Assembly (NCBI RefSeq): GCF_020510625.1 | Contig: NZ_CP075191.1 | Location: 3,945,501-4,009,500 of the forward strand | Length of the DNA stretch: 64,000 bases | DNA from: Ferribacterium limneticum | Lineage (GTDB): Bacteria > Pseudomonadota > Gammaproteobacteria > Burkholderiales > Rhodocyclaceae | Direction of reading: 5' to 3' | In this document: positions 32,994 to 41,954 of the stretch, in pieces | Numbering within the stretch: the first letter of the stretch is position 1 | How the letters are laid out: each line of letters begins with the position of its first letter | The notes under the pieces: model-generated | Database searches by the model: none | What the model saw: only the letters and a program-made list of their open reading frames with translations | What the model was told of the DNA's origin: nothing | Program-made: the position numbers and the translations under genes

Positions 32994-34790
32994 TCAGCGG
33001 ACCTTGACCGACGTCATTTCCTGGCCGTCCGGGCTCATCACGTGCGTCGAGCAGGCCAGGCAGGGATCGAAGGAATGCAGGGTGCGCAGGATTTCCAGCG
33101 GCTCGTCCGCCTTGGCCACCGGGGTGTCCATCAGCGACGCCTCGAAGGCACCGATCTGGCCCTTGTGGTCACGCGGACCGCCGTTCCAGGTGGTCGGCAC
33201 GACGCACTGGTAGTTGTCGATCTTGGTGTCCTTGATGCGGATCCAGTGACCGAGCGCGCCGCGCGGTGCTTCGGTGAAACCGGCGCCCATGGCTTCCTTC
33301 GGCCAGGTGCTCGGTTCCCACTTCTCGATATTGGCGGTGTTCAGATCGCCGGACTTCAGGTTGGTCATCAGCTTGTCGAACTGCTGTTGCTGCAGCTTGA
33401 CGCAGTACGCCGTTTCCAGACCGCGCGCCGCGGTGCGGCCGAGCGTCGAGAACAGGGCGGTGACCGGCACGTCTAGCTTCTTCAGTGCGCCTTCGACCAG
33501 ACCGTGGATTTCCGGGTACTGCTTCGGCTGCAAATAGCCGAGCACCATGCGCGGCAGGCAGCCGACTTCCATGGCGTGGCCGCGCCAGCGCGGGGCCTTG
33601 ATCCAGGAATACTTGCCGCCTTCGTCGAGTTCCTTGATGTTGGTCTTGGTGCCCTTGGTGTTCGGGCCGAGCACGAAGCTGGGTTCGGTGACGCCATCGA
33701 ACGGGTGCAGGCCCTTGGTTTCGTCCGGGTACTTGTACCAGGAGTGGGCAACGAATTCCTGCACCTGCTCCGGGTCTTTCAGGTCGACCGGATGAATCTC
33801 GTCGAGCTTGCCGTTGATGATCGCACCGCGCGGCAGCAGCAGATTGCCCGAGGTGTAGTCGTTGGCCTTTTGCGGGATGTCGCCATAGGAGAGCAGGTTC
33901 TTCGACGACAGGCCACCGCCATACAGCCAGCCCTTGTAGAAGGAGCCGATGGCCAGCAGATCGGGCACATAGACCTGCTCGACGAACTCGGTACAGCGGT
34001 CAATGATGCTCTTGACCAGGTTCAGGCGCTCCATGTTGATGGCGCCAACCGCCCCGACCCCTTCGAGATTGATCGCGCAGGGCACGCCGCCGACCAGCCA
34101 GTTCGGGTGCGGGTTCTTGCCGCCGAAAATGGTGTGCACCTTGACGATCTCCTTCTGGAAATCGAGGGCTTCGAGGTAGTGCGCCACGGCCATCAGGTTG
34201 GCTTCCGGCGGCAGCTTGTAGGCCGGGTTGCCCCAGTAGCCGTTCATGAAGGGGCCAAGCTGGCCCGATTCGACGAATTTCTTCAGGCGGTTCTGGATGT
34301 CGCGGAAGTAACCCGGCGACGACAGCGGCCAAGACGAAATGCTCTGCGCCAGAGCCGAGGTGGCCTTTGGATCCGCCTTTAGCGCCGATACGACATCGAC
34401 CCAGTCGAGCGCGTGCAGATGATAGAAGTGCACCAGATGGTCGTGAATGTACAAATTCAACTGCATCAGGTTACGAATGGTATTGGCGTTTTCCGGAATC
34501 TGGATCTTCAGCGCATCCTCGACGGCGCGCACCGAGGTCAGCGCATGGGTGCCGGTACAGACGCCGCAGATGCGCTCGGTGAAGGCCCAGGCATCGCGCG
34601 GGTCGCGGCCCTTGAGGATGACCTCAAGACCACGCCACATGGTGCCGGTTGAAACGGCATTGCGGATGACGTTCTTGTCGTCCAGATTCACTTCCACCCG
34701 CAGGTGGCCCTCGATGCGGCAGACCGGGTCGACAACGACGCGCTTGCCGGAGTTATCAACCTTGAAGCCTTGGGTTTCGTAGGCGGCCAT
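32994..34790 (-). CDS. hupL: HupL/HyaB, hydrogenase-1 type large subunit
   Basis: This catalytic subunit (598 residues) belongs to the O2-tolerant membrane-bound uptake hydrogenase. The nickel ligands are in RICGVCTGTH (about 79-88) and DPCLACSTH near the C-terminus. A 15-residue extension (VMSPDGQEMTSVKVR) follows for removal by HupD. The ATG at 34790 has AAGGGGG upstream and follows the hupS stop by one base. The N-terminal block KRVVVDPVCRIEGHLRVEV and the long middle insert are those of HyaB/HoxG rather than HybC. Exported with HupS by the Tat system. Confidence 0.97.
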   Translation of the reverse strand: MAAYETQGFKVDNSGKRVVVDPVCRIEGHLRVEVNLDDKNVIRNAVSTGTMWRGLEVILKGRDPRDAWAFTERICGVCTGTHALTSVRAVEDALKIQIPENANTIRNLMQLNLYIHDHLVHFYHLHALDWVDVVSALKADPKATSALAQSISSWPLSSPGYFRDIQNRLKKFVESGQLGPFMNGYWGNPAYKLPPEANLMAVAHYLEALDFQKEIVKVHTIFGGKNPHPNWLVGGVPCAINLEGVGAVGAINMERLNLVKSIIDRCTEFVEQVYVPDLLAIGSFYKGWLYGGGLSSKNLLSYGDIPQKANDYTSGNLLLPRGAIINGKLDEIHPVDLKDPEQVQEFVAHSWYKYPDETKGLHPFDGVTEPSFVLGPNTKGTKTNIKELDEGGKYSWIKAPRWRGHAMEVGCLPRMVLGYLQPKQYPEIHGLVEGALKKLDVPVTALFSTLGRTAARGLETAYCVKLQQQQFDKLMTNLKSGDLNTANIEKWEPSTWPKEAMGAGFTEAPRGALGHWIRIKDTKIDNYQCVVPTTWNGGPRDHKGQIGAFEASLMDTPVAKADEPLEILRTLHSFDPCLACSTHVMSPDGQEMTSVKVR

Positions 34791-34791
34791 C

Positions 34792-35883
34792 TTATTTTTC
34801 CCCCTTCTGTTCGTCAGTCTCACCGGCCTTCTGGCGGGCGCGGGCCAGTGCCGTCACGGCGGCATGCGCAGCAATCGCAGCGCCGACGGTGCCGGCAGCA
34901 GCCTTGCCGACGGTGTCGGCATTGGCTTCGACGCCGAAGGCCTTGATGTCGGTCACGCGGTCGTAGAAGCTGCCCTTGTCCCAGAAACCTTCTTCCGAAC
35001 AACCGATACAGCCGTGGCCGGACTGCACCGGCCAGCTGACGCCGCCGTTCCAGCGCATCGACGAACAGGCGTTGTAGGTGGTCGGCCCCTTGCAGCCCAT
35101 CTTGTAAAGGCAGTAACCCTTGCGCGAACCCTCGTCATCCCAGGCTTCGGCGAACTGGCCGGCATCGAAATGGCCGCGGCGATAGCACTTGTCGTGGATG
35201 CGCTGGCCGTAGAACATCTTCGGCCGGCCCTGACGATCGAGCTCGGGAATGCGGTCGAAGGTCAGCATGTAGGTGACGACGCCGGTCATCACCTCGGCAA
35301 TCGGCGGGCAACCCGGCACGTTGATGATCGGCTTGCCGGAAATCACCTTGTGTACCGGCGTGGCGCGCGTCGGGTTCGGTTTTGCGGCCTGGACGCAGCC
35401 GTAGGAAGCGCAGGCGCCCCAGCTGATGATCGCCTTGGCATCGGCGCAGGTTTCCTTCAACACTTCGACGAAGGGCCGGCCGCCATGGATGCAGAACATG
35501 CCGTCCTCGTTGAGCGGCGGGTTGCCTTCGACGGCGACGATGTAGTTGCCCTTGTACTTCTTCTTGACCTCTTCGATGATCGCCTCGGCCTGATGGCCGG
35601 CAGCCGCCATCAAGGTATCGTCGTAATCAAGGGAAAGCATCGAGAGTACGACATCCTTGGTCAGCGGGTGCGCCGAGCGGATGAAGGATTCGGAACAACA
35701 GGTGCATTCCAGGCCGTGCAGCCAGATCACCGGCGTACGAGCCTTGGTCTCCAGCGCATGCGCGATGCGCGGCGCAGCAGCAGAACCCAGCCCGAGCGAG
35801 GTCGCGGTCAGGCTGCAGAATTTCAGGAAACTGCGCCGGGTGATGCCCTGGCGGCGCAGTACTTCATAAAAGGTCTCGGTCAC
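34792..35883 (-). CDS. hupS: HupS/HyaA, O2-tolerant hydrogenase-1 type small subunit
   Basis: The GTG at 35883 follows a GGGGG run at good spacing, giving 363 residues; the frame to 36024 would cross the promoter and is rejected. The Tat signal is RQGITRRSFLKFCSLTATSLGLG. The proximal-cluster region reads ECTCCSES and later GACASYGCV, so both supernumerary cysteines (equivalents of Cys19 and Cys120 in HyaA) are present. These form the [4Fe-3S] cluster that gives O2 tolerance. Distal and medial ligands are seen in HDKCYRRGHFD, GYCLYKMGCKGP and GHGCIGCSEEGFW. The C-terminal helix anchors it to HupC. First gene of the hup operon. Confidence 0.97.
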   Translation of the reverse strand: MTETFYEVLRRQGITRRSFLKFCSLTATSLGLGSAAAPRIAHALETKARTPVIWLHGLECTCCSESFIRSAHPLTKDVVLSMLSLDYDDTLMAAAGHQAEAIIEEVKKKYKGNYIVAVEGNPPLNEDGMFCIHGGRPFVEVLKETCADAKAIISWGACASYGCVQAAKPNPTRATPVHKVISGKPIINVPGCPPIAEVMTGVVTYMLTFDRIPELDRQGRPKMFYGQRIHDKCYRRGHFDAGQFAEAWDDEGSRKGYCLYKMGCKGPTTYNACSSMRWNGGVSWPVQSGHGCIGCSEEGFWDKGSFYDRVTDIKAFGVEANADTVGKAAAGTVGAAIAAHAAVTALARARQKAGETDEQKGEK

Positions 35884-35928
35884 TGGTATGTCCCCCGTTG
35901 GTTTTATTGCCAAGTGGGGGGCTACTAC

Positions 35929-35943
35929 GCAAGGCGTATGCCA
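35929..35943 (-). promoter_or_regulatory. candidate sigma-54 promoter of the hup operon
   Basis: The minus strand reads TGGCATACGCCTTGC, with GG (-24) and GC (-12) separated by ten bases; it matches TGGCAC-N5-TTGC in all but one conserved position. The start site would be near 35917, 34 bases before the hupS GTG. HoxA, an NtrC-type activator with the GAFTGA loop, is encoded in the same island. Confidence 0.75.
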
Positions 35944-35965
35944 TACGGTCCGAGACGCCAAATTA

Positions 35966-35979
35966 TTGATACAAATCAA
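35966..35979. promoter_or_regulatory. FNR-type box upstream of hupS (overlaps an IHF-like site)
   Basis: TTGATACAAATCAA is a perfect match to the FNR consensus TTGAT-N4-ATCAA, at about -49 to -62 of the predicted hup start. The plus strand also reads AATCAAGGCATTT (35974-35986), 12 of 13 matches to the IHF consensus WATCAANNNNTTR, so an IHF site is a real alternative; IHF is commonly needed at sigma-54 hydrogenase promoters. The remaining bases to 36149 hold no gene. Confidence 0.6.
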
Positions 35980-36149
35980 GGCATTTTCGGCCAGCACACC
36001 AAGGGCAGCTCTAAAACCGACCACAAGCGATAGCGATCACACCCCATCCAATATGAAAAGAAACATTCCACTACAAGACGATGGCCCGATTGATGCTCGT
36101 TAAACATCGCGACGCCAAGTCGCTCTAAAATAAAAGAAGGAGGAGTGGC

Positions 36150-39100
36150 GTGCCCAAAATTGTCGAGCTGATAACAACCCGAAGCGATCGAATTGCGCCC
36201 GCCGCCAGTCTCCGCGACGTGGCATCACGCATGCTGGACGTGAAGACATCCTCGGTGATTGTGGTCGACCAGGGCGCCATTGTGGGCATCATCACCGAAC
36301 GCGACATGCTGCGCGCCATGCGCCAGCGCCGCCCCCTCGAACAGACCGCCGGCGAAACAATGACCAGCCCGGTGCACAGCGTGCCAGCCAACACGGACTT
36401 CCGGCTCGCCTATCGTGAAGCAGCCAGCCTCGGCATCCGCCATATCGTCGTGACCGACGAGGCCGGCCTGCCGCTCGGCATCGTCAGCGAAGCGGACTAT
36501 CGCAAACACCTCGGCCCGGATTTCTTCCTCCATCTGAATACCGCCGAAACGCTGATGGAGAGCATCTTTCCGCGCCTGCCAGCCAGTGCAGCCCTTGACG
36601 AAGCGCTGGCCGCCATGGAGACCGTGCGCGGCAGTTGCGTCATCGTGGTCGACGGCCGGCAACCGGTAGGCATCGTCACCGAGCACGACATCGTCCGTCT
36701 CTTTCTAAGCAGCGAAAGCAACCCGACGCTGGGCGCGGTGATGACCCAGCCGACCATCAGCGTCCGGGAAGATTGCCCGCTGGCCGATGCCGCACAAACC
36801 ATGCTCGACCGCGGCATTCGTCACCTGACGGTCGTCGACAGCGACGGCAACCTGGCCGGCCTGCTCTCCGAGCACACCCTGATGAGCCCGCTCAAACTGG
36901 GCCTGATTGACGATGCGCTGATCGATCGGCAAGCGCTCGCCCGCGCCCGTGAAGCGATGCAGGACGAAACGGCGCGCAACGAACACTACCAGCGCGCCCT
37001 GCTCGACAACTTCCCCTTCCTGGTCTGGCTGAAAGACACCGAATCGCGATTGCTGACGGCCAACCGGGCAATGGCCAAGGCTGCGGGAACCGACAGCGTG
37101 ATTGGCAAAACCGATGACGAACTCTGGCCGCCCGAACTGGCCAGCGCCTATCGCGCCGACGACCTTGCCGTCATGGCCTCCCGGCAAAACAAGATCGTCG
37201 TTGAACCGGTCATCGTCGACGGCCAGCCTGTCTGGCACGAGACCTACAAGGCGCCGGTCATCGGCGAAGACGGAGCGGTGCTGGGCACGGTCGGCTTCGC
37301 CCACGACATTTCGGACCGGAAACGGGCCGAAGAGGCCATGCAATTGCGCAACCAGGCGCTGGCCGAACTGATTGGTGGCGAAGCGCTGCCCCATGTCCTC
37401 GAACTGATTGCCCTGTCGGTCGAAGCCGAAATCCCGGGCTGGCACTGCTCGATCCTGATGGCCGACAAGGCCGGGCAACGCCTGCGCCTTGGCGCCGCGC
37501 CCAGCCTGCCCCCCGCTTACGGCACCACCGTCGACGGCATGCCGATCGCCCCCGGCGTTGCCTCTTCCGGCGCTGCGGCCGCAACTCGCCAACGCGTCGT
37601 TGTCGACAATATTCACGTGCATCCGAACTGGGTGAATTACCGCGACCTGGCCGAGCATGGCCGCTTTTCCGCCTGCTGGTCGGAGCCGGTAATCGGCCGA
37701 AACGGCCAACTGCTCGGCACATTCACGGCCTACTACCCGTCGCCAACCAGCCCGCATGAGGAATACTTGGGCCTGCTGACCCAGGCAGCCCAGCTCACCG
37801 CGCTGATCATCGAACGCCAGCGGAGTTCGCACGAACTGGAAAGCAGCCTGGCCACTTTCCGCGGCATTTTCGACAGCATCGGAGAAGCCCTGTTCATTCA
37901 GGGCGAAGACCGACGCTTCCTCGACGTCAATATCAGTGCCGAGCAAATGTTCGGCCGCTCTCGCGCCAGTCTGATCGGTCAGACGCATGAATTCCTGATC
38001 GCCCCGGGAATGCTTGATCTGGATGCCATCGACCAGGCCATCTCGACAGCGCTCACCGGCACGCCGCAGACCTTCGAAGCGCTGGCCAGAAGCAGCACCG
38101 AGCGCATTTTCCCGATCGAGGTTCGTCTGCATACGGCCAGCTACTTCGGCCGCCCGGTGCTGATCGCATCTGCGGTCGATATTTCCGAACGCAAGAATGC
38201 CGAACTCCGCCTTGAAGTCGAGCACGATCTCGCCCAGGCCTTGGCCGCCGGCATGCAGCGCGACGAAGTGCTCGGGGAACTGCTCAAAGCCATCCAGCGC
38301 TTTCCCGATCTCGACGCCGGATGCGTGCACTGGCGACAAGCCGACGGCAGCTATCGCCTGATCGCCCATCAAGGCATCTCGGCCGAGTTCGCCGAAAAAA
38401 TCAGCCATCTCGATGCCGACAGCCCGTTCGCCATCCTGGCGCAGGATGGTGGCGCCATCTGCAACTGCACGCCGCCCAGCAAGCACTGCGCCGGCGAAAG
38501 CATTCTCGATGACCAGGCCGTGCAACGCGAAGGCCTGGGCTGCCTGGCCACGCACCCCATCAAGGTGGACGGCCAGCCGCTCGCCTGCCTGACCCTGGGC
38601 AGCCGCCAAGCCGCCGGCGTCCTGCCGTCGACGCTGCGCTCGCTGGAAAAGCTGAGTAGCCCGTTCAGTCAGGCGCTGCACCGGCTAGCCGCCCAGGAAG
38701 AAGCCAGGCGTCTGCAAGAGAATCTGAGCGGCCTGTTCGATGCGCTGACCGATTTCATCTTCATTCTCGACCAGGCCGGCCGCATCCTCCATTACAACCG
38801 CGCCGTCGCCGAAGATCTTGGCTACGGCCCGGATGCCCTCAAGGGCCGAACGGTTGCCGCAGTGCACCCGGAAAACCTGCGCCAGATCGCCAGCGACCTC
38901 ATGGCTGACATCATTTCTGGCCGCCGCTCCAGTTGCCCGCTGCCCATTCTGCGTGCCAACGGCGAGCAGATCATGGTCGAGACGCGCGTCGTCAACGGCT
39001 ACTGGAACGGGCAACCGGCGCTGATCGGCATTTCGCAGGACATTAGCGAGCGCCTGGCGGCAGAAGAACGCCAGCAACTGGCCGCCAGCGTGTTCGACAA

Positions 39101-41153
39101 CGCCCACGAAGGGATCATGATCACCGACCCGAAAGGGCGCATCATCGAAGTCAATGCCACCTTCACCGAGCTGACCGGCTACAGCCGGGCCGAAGCGGTC
39201 GGCCAGACGCCTGACCTGCTCAAGTCCGGCCATCACGACCCGGATTTCTACGAGGAAATGTGGCGAAAGATCCGCGACGACGGCTACTGGCGCGGCGAAA
39301 TCTGGAACCGCAAGAAATCCGGCGAAATTTTCGTCGAGCAACTGACCATTTCGGGCGTGCGCAACCGGGAAGGGGCGCTGACGAACTTCGTCGCCATCTT
39401 CTCCGACATCACGCTGCTCAAACAACACCAGCAGCGCCTGGAGCACCTGGCCCATTTCGACGCGCTGACCCAATTGCCCAACCGCATGCTGCTCGGCGAC
39501 CGGATGCAACTTGCCAAGGCGCAAACCGAGCGCAGCGGCAAAATGCTGGCCGTCTGCTATCTCGACCTCGACAACTTCAAGCCGATCAACGACCAGTTCG
39601 GCCACTCGGTCGGCGACTATCTTCTGATCGAAGTCGCCCAGCGCCTGAAAACCTGCGTCCGGGCCGGCGACACCGTTGCCCGGCTGGGTGGTGACGAGTT
39701 CGTGCTGCTCATCACCAACCTCGACGACCTGCGCGAATGCGACCACGCCATGTCCCGGGTCATTTCGGCGCTGTCACAGCCTTTCCGGGTTTCCGCCCAA
39801 CTCGTCAATATTTCGGCCAGCATCGGCGTCACCCTCTACCCACATGACGGCTCGGATTCCGATACCCTGCTGCGCCATGCCGACCAGGCCATGTACGCCG
39901 CCAAACAGCAGGGACGCAACCGCTATCACCTGTTCGACCCGGAAAACGACAGGCGCGCCCGCGTCCGCCGCGAGGAAATCGGCCGGATTCGCGAAGGCCT
40001 GGCCAACGGCGAGTTCAGGCTTTATTACCAGCCCAAGGTCAACATGCGCGAAGGCTGCGTCATCGGTGCCGAAGCGCTGATCCGCTGGCAACACCCCGAG
40101 CGCGGCCTGCTCCTGCCGGGCAGTTTCCTGCCGGCGCTCGAAGGCAGCGAACTGGCCATTGAAATCGGCGACTGGGTCATTCAGGAGGCCCTGCGGCAGA
40201 TTGATAGCTGGCACCGGACACATGACGCCGATCTGTCGGTCAGTATCAATATTGCCGGCAACCATCTGCAACATCCGGGATTTTCCCGGCGCCTCGGTGA
40301 ACTGCTGGCCGCCTACCCGAACGTCGCTCCCAGCCAGATCGAACTTGAAGTCCTGGAAACGGCGGCGCTGGAAGACATCCAGACCACCGCCGAGCTGTTT
40401 GCCGAATGCCGGCGCCTTGGCGTCACCTTCGCGCTCGACGACTTCGGCACCGGTTACTCGTCGCTGACCTATTTCCGGCGCCTGCCGGCCGACATGCTGA
40501 AAATCGACCAGTCCTTCATTCGCAACATGCTGGACGATGCGGACGACCTGGCCATTGTCGAAGGCGTCATCGGGCTGACCAACGCCTTCCAGCGCCAGGT
40601 CATTGCCGAAGGCGTCGAGACGGTCGAGCATGGCCTGGTGCTGCTGCTGCTCGGTTGCGACATGGCCCAGGGTTTCGGCATCGCCCGCCCGATGCCGCCC
40701 GAATTGCTGCCCGACTGGATCGGACAGTTCCAGCCCGATGAGCTGTGGAGCCTGGCCACGGCCTTCGAATGGTCGAAGGAAGACCTGCCGATGCTGATTG
40801 CCGAGGTCGATCACAAGCGCTGGAAAAAGCAGCTTTACGCCTATCTGGATGACAGCAAGAGCGGGGCAGCAAGCCCTCCCGCCATCGACGAACGCGCCTG
40901 CCGCTTCGGGCGCTGGTATTACAGCCCGGAAAGCCAGCGCTATGCCGGCATCGAAGCCTTCAATACCCTGGAGGCCTTGCACACTCGCCTGCATGCGATC
41001 GGCAAGCAACTGGTTGATGACACCCAGGCTGGTGAATTTACATCAACCGAGCAACTCAAGGCCCAACTCGAAGAGCTCAGCAACCAGCTCAGCGACTGCA
41101 CCCGGCAGATCCAGGCGGAAGTCCTGCTGAAAAATCAGCCCAACAGGCGATAG
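36150..41153 (+). CDS. four-CBS/PAS/GAF sensor with GGDEF, EAL and CZB domains
   Basis: GTG start with a strong AAGGAGGAG ribosome binding site; 1667 residues. Order: four CBS motifs in two pairs (about 5-250), PAS (280-400), GAF (405-555), PAS (565-685), GAF-like (690-845, containing CNCTPPSKHC), PAS (860-970), PAS (975-1095), GGDEF (1100-1265), EAL (1275-1530), CZB-like zinc domain (1545-1640; CRFGRWYY near 1585 with downstream HTRLHAIG). The cyclase site RLGGDEF and inhibitory RxxD five residues before it are intact. The phosphodiesterase residues are present too (GAEALIRW, SINIAGN, LEVLE, DDFGTGYSS, KIDQSF, EGVET). It should make and/or degrade c-di-GMP; no membrane helix is seen. CBS pairs often bind adenine nucleotides and CZB binds zinc. 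Divergent from hupS, sharing a 266-base control region. Confidence 0.92.
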   Translation: MPKIVELITTRSDRIAPAASLRDVASRMLDVKTSSVIVVDQGAIVGIITERDMLRAMRQRRPLEQTAGETMTSPVHSVPANTDFRLAYREAASLGIRHIVVTDEAGLPLGIVSEADYRKHLGPDFFLHLNTAETLMESIFPRLPASAALDEALAAMETVRGSCVIVVDGRQPVGIVTEHDIVRLFLSSESNPTLGAVMTQPTISVREDCPLADAAQTMLDRGIRHLTVVDSDGNLAGLLSEHTLMSPLKLGLIDDALIDRQALARAREAMQDETARNEHYQRALLDNFPFLVWLKDTESRLLTANRAMAKAAGTDSVIGKTDDELWPPELASAYRADDLAVMASRQNKIVVEPVIVDGQPVWHETYKAPVIGEDGAVLGTVGFAHDISDRKRAEEAMQLRNQALAELIGGEALPHVLELIALSVEAEIPGWHCSILMADKAGQRLRLGAAPSLPPAYGTTVDGMPIAPGVASSGAAAATRQRVVVDNIHVHPNWVNYRDLAEHGRFSACWSEPVIGRNGQLLGTFTAYYPSPTSPHEEYLGLLTQAAQLTALIIERQRSSHELESSLATFRGIFDSIGEALFIQGEDRRFLDVNISAEQMFGRSRASLIGQTHEFLIAPGMLDLDAIDQAISTALTGTPQTFEALARSSTERIFPIEVRLHTASYFGRPVLIASAVDISERKNAELRLEVEHDLAQALAAGMQRDEVLGELLKAIQRFPDLDAGCVHWRQADGSYRLIAHQGISAEFAEKISHLDADSPFAILAQDGGAICNCTPPSKHCAGESILDDQAVQREGLGCLATHPIKVDGQPLACLTLGSRQAAGVLPSTLRSLEKLSSPFSQALHRLAAQEEARRLQENLSGLFDALTDFIFILDQAGRILHYNRAVAEDLGYGPDALKGRTVAAVHPENLRQIASDLMADIISGRRSSCPLPILRANGEQIMVETRVVNGYWNGQPALIGISQDISERLAAEERQQLAASVFDNAHEGIMITDPKGRIIEVNATFTELTGYSRAEAVGQTPDLLKSGHHDPDFYEEMWRKIRDDGYWRGEIWNRKKSGEIFVEQLTISGVRNREGALTNFVAIFSDITLLKQHQQRLEHLAHFDALTQLPNRMLLGDRMQLAKAQTERSGKMLAVCYLDLDNFKPINDQFGHSVGDYLLIEVAQRLKTCVRAGDTVARLGGDEFVLLITNLDDLRECDHAMSRVISALSQPFRVSAQLVNISASIGVTLYPHDGSDSDTLLRHADQAMYAAKQQGRNRYHLFDPENDRRARVRREEIGRIREGLANGEFRLYYQPKVNMREGCVIGAEALIRWQHPERGLLLPGSFLPALEGSELAIEIGDWVIQEALRQIDSWHRTHDADLSVSINIAGNHLQHPGFSRRLGELLAAYPNVAPSQIELEVLETAALEDIQTTAELFAECRRLGVTFALDDFGTGYSSLTYFRRLPADMLKIDQSFIRNMLDDADDLAIVEGVIGLTNAFQRQVIAEGVETVEHGLVLLLLGCDMAQGFGIARPMPPELLPDWIGQFQPDELWSLATAFEWSKEDLPMLIAEVDHKRWKKQLYAYLDDSKSGAASPPAIDERACRFGRWYYSPESQRYAGIEAFNTLEALHTRLHAIGKQLVDDTQAGEFTSTEQLKAQLEELSNQLSDCTRQIQAEVLLKNQPNRR

Positions 41154-41258
41154 GCCGGCGAATCCAGGCGGCGCACCGCGGCCGACGCCATTTGAAAAGA
41201 AATAACAAGAGCACCAGAGAATCGGCAGGGGCCCCTGTTTTTCTTGGCCTCTTTTTGT

Positions 41259-41300
41259 TTGATGATCATCAATCTGCCGGTACACTGGCGCGTTCATAAT
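41259..41300 (+). promoter_or_regulatory. class II FNR promoter of the ccm operon
   Basis: TTGATGATCATCAA (41259-41272) is a perfect FNR box. CATAAT at 41295-41300 is a good -10 element; a start near 41307 places the box centre at -41.5, the class II activation position. Upstream, CAGGGGCCCCTG with TTTTT (41226-41242) is a weak terminator-like sequence after the GGDEF/EAL gene. Confidence 0.8.
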
Positions 41301-41332
41301 TTGCGCCTGATTTCTTTCGGTTTTTTCCACAG

Positions 41333-41941
41333 ATGCTTGAAGCTGACAATCTGGAATGCGTGCGCGGCGAGCGCCGCCTGTTCGCAGGCCTTGGCTTCAA
41401 GCTGGAGGCCGGGGAACTGCTTTATCTGCAAGGTAAAAACGGCGCCGGCAAGACCAGCCTGCTGCGTATGCTGATCGGCCTGTTGCCGCCGGAAGCCGGC
41501 GAAATTCGCTGGAAGGGCGTATCGATCAAATCCGACGAATTCCGGGCTGACCTCTGCTATCTCGGCCACCTGAACGCCATCAAGGAAGAATTGACGCCGC
41601 TGGAAAACCTGCTCGCCGCCGCCCATCTGGCCGACGAAGACCTCTCCGAGGACGACGCGCTGGATGCGCTGGAACAGGTCGGGCTGGCCGGCCGCGAGGA
41701 TCTGGCCTGCAAATACCTGTCGCAAGGCCAGAAGCGCCGCGTCGCGCTGGCCCGGCTGGTCAAGGAAAAACGCCCGCTGTGGATACTCGACGAACCCTTC
41801 GTCGCTCTCGACGTAGCGGCGGTCGACTGGCTGGCCGGCATCATTTCCGGTCATCTGCAACGCGGCGGCCTGGCCGTGATGACGACGCACCAGCTGGTCA
41901 ATATCCCGGCCGGCACCGTGCGCGAATTGCGACTCGGTTGA
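41333..41941 (+). CDS. ccmA: CcmA, ATP-binding subunit of the heme release complex
   Basis: This 202-residue ABC ATPase starts MLEADNLECVRGERRLF. Walker A is LQGKNGAGKTSLLR, the signature is YLSQGQKRRVALARL (an SQGQ variant usual in CcmA) and Walker B is WILDEPFVALD. With CcmB and CcmC it drives release of holo-CcmE from the CcmC-CcmD complex. First gene of a complete ccm operon; no clear ribosome binding site is seen. Confidence 0.95.
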   Translation: MLEADNLECVRGERRLFAGLGFKLEAGELLYLQGKNGAGKTSLLRMLIGLLPPEAGEIRWKGVSIKSDEFRADLCYLGHLNAIKEELTPLENLLAAAHLADEDLSEDDALDALEQVGLAGREDLACKYLSQGQKRRVALARLVKEKRPLWILDEPFVALDVAAVDWLAGIISGHLQRGGLAVMTTHQLVNIPAGTVRELRLG

Positions 41942-41954
41942 GGGCGATGCACAC

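Noticed and set aside
41226..41242. Strong terminator before ccmA
   Set aside because: CAGGGGCCCCTG is a perfect palindrome but with a loop allowed only a 4-base stem remains, so only a weak terminator can be claimed.
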